Source: Augochlora pura
Taxonomy: Eukaryota; Arthropoda; Insecta; Hymenoptera; Halictidae
NCBI RefSeq assembly: GCF_028453695.1
Contig: NC_135772.1
Coordinates: forward strand, 15,748,001 to 15,812,000
Length of the DNA stretch: 64,000 nt
Direction: 5' to 3'
In this document: one piece after another, positions 57,349 to 64,000 of the stretch
How positions within the stretch are numbered: position 1 is the first letter of the stretch
Layout: each line of letters begins with the position of its first letter
Translations under genes and position numbers: made by a program
Notes under the pieces: model-generated
Seen by the model: the letters and a program-made list of their open reading frames with translations, nothing else
Database searches by the model: none
What the model was told of the DNA's origin: nothing

Positions 57349-60300
57349 CGCTCGGAGGTTTGTTAAGTACTTACAGGATGCGACCGGTGGCAGTTTAACT
57401 GATCCGATTAATTAACTAACACGTTGCCGCAGTTCGAGAAGGTAGTGTTACAACTGCGGGAACGCTGTGTACTGAATTAACTTTATTTCGTCACCGATTT
57501 TATTTAAATATTTCATTCCGCTACGTAATAACTTCAAAATTAAAAGAAATAATTTTTATAATTAAATACATGCGTCTAACAGCTGTAACGATATTAAGAC
57601 TTGTAATAGGAAACATGGAACAGTATTTAATGTCTTTTCGAATATTTAATTTGTCGATTAATAATATTAATAATCGCTTAATTTAAATCAAGTATTTCGA
57701 GTCTTTGGTATTGACTCCGTTTACTAGTAATATTGGAATTGTATTGTTAACATTAAAATTTATTGTTTAGCAACAACATCGAAGTAACGTTAATATTTTG
57801 CAAAAATAAAGTTCAAGTTATTGACACAATTTCCCCGGGGCGTAACCGTTCGGCACACTTCGGAAAACATCACTCGAATGTCTATCCTAACAGAAAATTC
57901 ACTGTCACAGTTCATTGAACACACCTTACACGTTACGTTGCACACATACCTGAAATCGACTATCTGCAATACTTGAGGCTACACCGCAAAAATAGCACAG
58001 CGGCTGCGACCGAGCTGGTCTCTGCGCATGTTTTGACTTCAAATAGATCCCTGTGCTTTCTTAATCTTTCTTCGGATTTCTAACTCTCTGGCGCCATAGA
58101 TATGTCACGTAATGTACTAAGCCACGGATATTTTAAAAAATTAATACACAGCGCAAAAATCAAGACACAGCACTAAAATTTCACCCACAATGTAAAATCC
58201 GAAAATAAATGTAAGAAAATAGTTTTGTGAGAAAAAGAAAGCAATAAAGATATCTAATTGTCAATACAATATTTTTTAATCCCATGGCGCTTTAATTCGT
58301 AACTATAATATATCCTAATATTCAATAAAGAAACAATGAATGAAATAAAATTTGCAATGAACAAAAATAAAAATAATGTCTAGGAATAAAATGAATCTAA
58401 TGTCTAAAAATAAAATTAATCTAACGTAAATTCGTATCTATGGAAAATAAAATTTGAATGGTGGAGCCGGTTACCGTGGGGCACGATTAACAGGACATAT
58501 TAAACTAAAGTAAATATATCCGTTAATAAGACGTGTTGAATCTTTTTATTAGAAAATAACCAAAGTAAAGCAGTGAAAATATTTAACACGCCTCGTTCGA
58601 TAAATATAAAGTTAATTCCGGCTTAAAGCAAACCGAAGGTACAGCAATTGGTAGCTCCACAGTAACCGTCTCCGCTACCCTAATAAAATATGCGCCGGTC
58701 GGAAAATCTTCTTGAGCTGTTGAAAAATTACCGGGGTGTACCTAAGCTTGGATTCTCTTTGGGAACGTTTCCTGGAAAGAAACGCAAATAGATGAGGACA
58801 TGGAAAACCTAACTGTAAATTAGGGCATTTCCCGCGAACGTGCGCGGTGTCTGTGGACACGATGCACAAATCTTTGATGCACTTTCTGCTACTCCATTAC
58901 ACAAGAGCCCTTCTTTTAACGTTAAACTCGTCGGGTCGGTCAAAGTAACCGGCCCGACAATCTTTGCCTCGCGATTTTCAAGATCAAACACGATGCTTTT
59001 TAACGAGGCTAATTAAAGTAATTGAATTTAGCCGCGCGTATTAGATCCCGATGAATGCAATTCGCGTTATAAAACACGAGGCCGACGCTTTGATTGCTTT
59101 GTACGGCCGAGCGCTAACCAGCGAAAAAACGAGACCATAAATCTCAGTCATCGCGAGATCTGACGATAAGCTAATTGCTGTTGCGAATGGGGCTTACGAA
59201 TAGTGCAAAGACATTAACGGTTCCATCAATTCTAAGATCGTCGAAAGTTCGTAATATGTGTTAAATGGTCGCCGTTAAAGAGGACGCGTATCGTTTCGCT
59301 GAAACAATAAATTGCGAGCCGGTTAGATGGTCGAAATAAAAACCAATTTTCTTCTCAGCTAATTTCTGTAATAATCTACACGATAACGATAGTTTTGCTA
59401 AAAATTAAGCAACGATAGAATGTGAAATTGCGCAGTCCAGCGATGAGATAATAGTATCGCAATCTGTTGATCTTAGCAAGATCGTGTCCCTTTGGTAAAA
59501 TACACAGTGCGTAACAAGACGAAGCAAATAAAGTCGAAAACCTGACCAATTAAAATCTTCCGCTGGATCGCCGTTTATCGAGGACACTGGAGAAGCTGCA
59601 AAAAATTGTCCCAAGTATCCCGAAGCATATATATTCAAATATGGTACTCGTTTAAAAAAGAATTCCACTAATTGTTTCAGAAGCGATTCCTGAAGATCGC
59701 GTTCTCGATCAATTAATCGCAAAACATACAAAATCGGAGCACGAACAATTCATATTTATATATCATGGTACTAGTCTGTTCTATCGATCGTGGTTCTTAC
59801 GACTTATTAACGACGGTTCACGTGCGCGCGCGCGCGCGAGTTAACGTCGAACCGAGAAAATATTCGAACGCCGCGCGCCGAGATCAAGAAAGTTGAAGTA
59901 GCTCGCGAAATCGTAACCCCCTCCGAAGAATGTCGCGATTACCCCGGCAGCCGCCGAGCTGAAATATCAGCGCCGCGCCGGCGAACGTGCCTCGAAACTT
60001 GCCCATCAAATTTACAAGCGATAGAGGGTTTTTAGGGCCCGTGTATCGCGGGCGCTCTTTGATGCGAATTTAAACGGAAAGCATTACGTGCAATCGAAAA
60101 GATGCGCCGTAAAAGAAAAACTCATTTACGACGGGGGGCGCGGTATTTACGAGCCAATTTACGATTCGCTTCATCTTCCTGGTTCTGGGACGTTTATCAA
60201 TTTATTATTTATTGGCCGGCTCTCTCGACATGTTGCGAAAAGCTTTCGAAACTTTTGGGACGCGCGCGCGCGCGCGCCCGCGCGGCCTCCTGTGCACGCG

Positions 60301-63300
60301 GAGCTCGTAATATTTATATATGTTACAGTAAAAACGGGAGGAAACTCTCGCGAATTTCACCGTATGCATTTCCGTGAAATTTTGCCGAGGAGTTTTATTG
60401 TTTTTGCGTACCGAGCACGGAACGTCACGCGGCACGAACAACATTGAAATATTACGTGTGCGCGACACCGTTCGGCCTTTTTTTCCTGTAAAAAGTCATC
60501 GAACTTGAAGCACGTCGAAGCATAATATATAATTAATGAATAAGTCTTGTGACAAAATAATTTCAGCGTTTCTATATTCAATGCAAAACGTTCTAAAAAT
60601 AAAACATAACTAAAAATCAAAATACACTTAAAACGCATTATATCACTCTAAGTTCACGCGAACAGGATAAAGTATGAAATCTAACATCCCTTCACCGAAA
60701 GATTCGGCACGCGATGAAAAGCTGTTAATTAATTTACAAAGCTATTTACGATCATCGGACGGGAAAACAATTTTATATTTCATCAACGAGCCGCTTTTAG
60801 GAAATCGATTCGAGGGCACGCGAACTATAATAGCGTATAACACGTGAAAGACATAGTATCCATTAATTGTTGGATCAAATCTAATCCTCAGCCGAAATAA
60901 CTGTTCATCAAATCGGACACCTGTTACCAACAATGACACCTAATAGTGCGATGCAGCTTTCATTATTTCGACATTCATTATTCACATCATCTATTATGCT
61001 AACGCTTTCGGGGTTCGAAAATCGTGCTATCTATATGCTGTTGCGCGTTGCGTCTATTGCGTCCCGTTGCTCCACTAATCAGAGATAACAATTTCGGTAT
61101 CTCGCATCGGAAAATCGCTACGATTTTGTAAAATAATTTCGTGAAGCGTATGAAATAATTTTGTAAAATCGGTAAATATAAAATTGCGGTAGGATTTAAT
61201 TAGAGACTATGATTATCTTTAAGTTTCAGCGTTATTAAAATTAGAATTCTATTTAATTCATCTACGGTCTTTTAAGGAGCAGAAATTCTATTTAATTCTT
61301 CTATGGTTTCTAACGAGTTAGAATTCTGTTTAATTCATCTACGATCTTCTGACGAGTAGAAATAAAAATCAACGATATAAAAAATTCTGAGAAGTTCTCC
61401 AATAATGTAATCGAATAAATTTCCAAAAATATTCGACTGACCTTCAAGAGTACAGGAGGTAAATTTGGCACGTCACGTCTTACAATATAATTGAATGCTA
61501 CAATTGCAGATGCTGTATTTTAATTAATTACCGGCCATAAAAATCAACCGTCGACCTTCGGGACGGGCTGCACAACGCGACCAGGCTAAAGCTCGCGAAA
61601 GAATGAACCGGTTCCGATCACATGTACACCGCCCCTTTTACAATTAGCCCGGATAATGAACGGTCTTCGATACCCCCTGTAAGCCGAACGCATCGATAAT
61701 CGATAATTCAAACGACAGACACTCGAAGGCAGATAAACGATGATCCAGGGGAGTAGACAGCGATACGTGTGCAAAAGTGGTAATGGGACACGGAAGTTCT
61801 ATTACCCGATTAAATCCGTGGGATAAGCCTAGCAAATTGGTGACTCCGCGCATTGAGTTATTGGCGTGCCAGATGCTCACGCAAACAACGCTAAGGCACG
61901 TTTACACATTTGACATGCGTATTCGGCCGGGTATCAGCGTTTACTTAAGGGAGTTGTGTAGACCTCCCCCCCCCGTTCTCAGGGATGGAACACGTATCTG
62001 GGAGAACACGCCGATCCCGGAGTAATTATTCAAAGCAAACGCAAGCTCATGTCGCGGATCGGTAATGCAACGCATTACTCCGCTTCCTTGTACACACACG
62101 GGGGGGCCCCACGCACACGGATTTAAACAGCCGGCTTGTACCAGCCGGAATCGAAATCGAGACAGCACGGTACGGCAGACACTTCGAAACCGGCGATCTT
62201 ATTAGACACGTGAATTAATTTGATAACCGGGGCTGCTTGGAGGGTTTCGTACCAATCGCCGCGCGCTCTATATTCTGTCCGGACGGTGGACTTTCCGTAC
62301 TCACACTCTGCCGGCTGTTAAATACATTGTTATCGTTTCCCGAGTTAACTTGTTCGTGTGCATGGGTAGAAAACACTTTATTATGAAACGAAGTGGTGTG
62401 AAAGAGATTTTGAACAATAGAAATAGAAATATATGTATGATGATACAATGCAAAAATATTATTAGAAAGAATTAGTTTGAAAATTAAAGAATTAGTAAAA
62501 ATATATACATATATACAGTACAGGAAATATAATAAAATTTAAAATAATGAGACAAAGAAGTTATATCGTTTTTAAAATGAAAATACAAAAGAATGGCTAC
62601 TAAAAAAATTAAAGAAAAATTAGGTTGAGGTAAACAGTAAATAAAGTAACAGCAGAGTATCTAAAAAACGCATATAAGCTGTGAAAATAATTAAAAAAGA
62701 GTCTACAGAAATTTGTATTAACTCAGAAATTTTTCAATTTTCCTTAATCAACCATTTTTAATATTTCCATTTTTATGTTGGAAAATAGAAATGGAAAACG
62801 ATAATTAGAATTAACAATTGTCTTCTGTAACAAATTAGCGTAAAAATCTTTAATGAAAAAATTGATGATACTATGAAATTATCTATATCACGGTACGAAA
62901 TAGTTTGCGCGTGTTTCTCGGTCTCGTTCTTTTATTTTTCCCTCGATTAAACGCGATAATGAAAGCCATTAATCTCGCGCTTCATTTGCATCGCATGATT
63001 TCCATCTGGGAACCGTCAAATACAGAGCACCGAACTTATTAAGACGGAAGTGATTTCAGTATAGCAACTGGCGGAGTTAGAGAACCTAAGTGCATAAACT
63101 GTCGTATGCGTACGGCGCCGGAAATTGCGACCACCCTATCACGAACAGAGGTGAGGAATCGGGTATTTTATATTACATTAACGATGGAAATTGATTAAGT
63201 AACGCGTAATCGATATTCGCTGCGCCTACGCAAAAAGTGTATCGAGTAAATGGAGTAAAGTTACCTTTCGATAAAAAAAAAAAACTGTTTCAAAGGGATA

Positions 63301-63444
63301 CCACCGTAACGTGATTATTTGTATAAACTAGTTAATTGTCACCTGGAAAAATAAAATCGTTCCTTGCATTTTCTACTTTTCCACAGCTTTTTTAGATTCA
63401 ATCAAGTTAATCGAAAGTCACATGCAAAAATGTTCCACAGAAAA
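57349..63444. other. non-coding region
   Basis: AT-rich with CpG-rich patches near 59800-60330 and 61900-62200. No gene recognised. Alternating CG runs lie at about 59822-59839 and 60260-60277. Confidence 0.45.
61242..61360. repeat. 39-bp tandem repeat, three diverged copies
   Basis: AGAATTCTATTTAATTCATC, AGAAATTCTATTTAATTCTTC and AGAATTCTGTTTAATTCATC start successive units of about 38-39 bp, each followed by a TACG/TATGGT-type segment. Confidence 0.8.
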
Positions 63445-63680
63445 TTAACCCTTCGCACTCGAGTGGTGACTCCGAGTCACCTACTAAAATCCTTTCAGCA
63501 CGTTCCAAAATAATTTTTACACTAAGAAAAATTGAATTTTAAAAATTATTAAAAGCGTCGTTGCATGAGTTACAAGATTCACTTTCACATGCATAAATTA
63601 CATTTTGTCATATAAAAAAATGCTCAGTGTCAGAAAAATTATTTTTTACCGTTAAAATAGCTTCGAGTGCAAAGGGTTAA
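63445..63680. mobile_element. piggyBac-like MITE, best-preserved copy
   Basis: TTAA on both sides. Left end CCCTTCGCACTCGAGTGG and right end TTCGAGTGCAAAGGG are inverted repeats of about 14 bp. 228 bp inside with no coding capacity. The interior matches copies at 17668 and 26755, which defines the family. Confidence 0.85.
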
Positions 63681-64000
63681 GTCACCTATAAAACAGAAAT
63701 AAACACCAGCCGCGAATGCTTCATTTTTCGAAATTTCGCTCCGTTATCTCCGCTCGGAATCAAATTTCCCTAAGCCCGCGGTAGAAGCGCTCTCGTCTTT
63801 TCAATTTTATGGACACGATATCGCACAAGAGGCTGCGTAACTCGCATCAGCCGCGTGCCTAACACACGGGCTTCATAGAATGCGAACAAAAAAAATCGAT
63901 TTCTCCAAACATCCCCGGACCGTTATCCCTTAAGTTCTGATGCGCGGGGGAGGGTGGAGGGAAGGGGTGCCGCGCGGCATTGAAGCGTCGCGGGATTATG
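63681..64000. other. non-coding, CpG-rich end of window
   Basis: No gene recognised. Confidence 0.4.

Noticed and set aside
60357..60638. Minus-strand ATG followed by a hydrophobic stretch, considered as the receptor signal peptide
   Set aside because: No consensus donor in phase 1 follows the hydrophobic segment, and AT-rich sequence gives hydrophobic residues by chance.

Overview
The window reads as nuclear DNA from an insect, most likely a hymenopteran (ant, bee or wasp). This is inferred from a long intron-rich gene with GT-AG introns, a mosaic of AT-rich stretches and CpG-rich blocks with no CpG depletion, many GA/CT microsatellites, and short TTAA-flanked inverted-repeat transposons. 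There are no operons, ribosome-binding sites or other bacterial features. Most of the 64 kb is non-coding.

Two protein-coding loci can be supported, both on the minus strand. The first is the 3' part of a Sidestep-family cell-surface receptor gene: eight coding exons between 52949 and 37867 encode 833 residues (five Ig domains, one fibronectin III domain, one transmembrane helix, a 143-residue cytoplasmic tail). Every junction is GT-AG with matching phase. The signal-peptide exon was not found; it is probably further upstream, in or beyond 52950-64000. Downstream of the stop lie four Pumilio-type motifs and a poly(A) signal, suggesting a 3' UTR of about 1.5 kb.

The second locus is a compact intact reading frame at 20997-20632 (121 aa). 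It has an H2B-like histone fold, a very short N-terminal tail and an acidic, Ser-rich C-terminus. A degenerate stem-loop resembling the histone mRNA 3' end lies 46 nt after its stop, and a 284-bp foldback with CCAAT boxes lies about 70 bp upstream. This divergent histone locus is the best candidate for something new.

Layout: 1-17.5 kb is gene-free DNA alternating between AT-rich and CpG-rich blocks (about 1.6-4, 7.3-8.9, 12.8-14 and 16.6-17.5 kb). 17.6-21.4 kb holds piggyBac-like MITEs and the H2B-like gene. 21.4-36.3 kb is gene-free with tandem duplications, SINE-like units and more CpG-rich blocks. 36.3-53 kb is the Sidestep-like gene. 53-64 kb is its probable first intron or upstream region, with an extreme G-homopolymer pair. 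At least six fragments or full copies of one TTAA-flanked MITE family are scattered through the window, some inside introns of the receptor gene.
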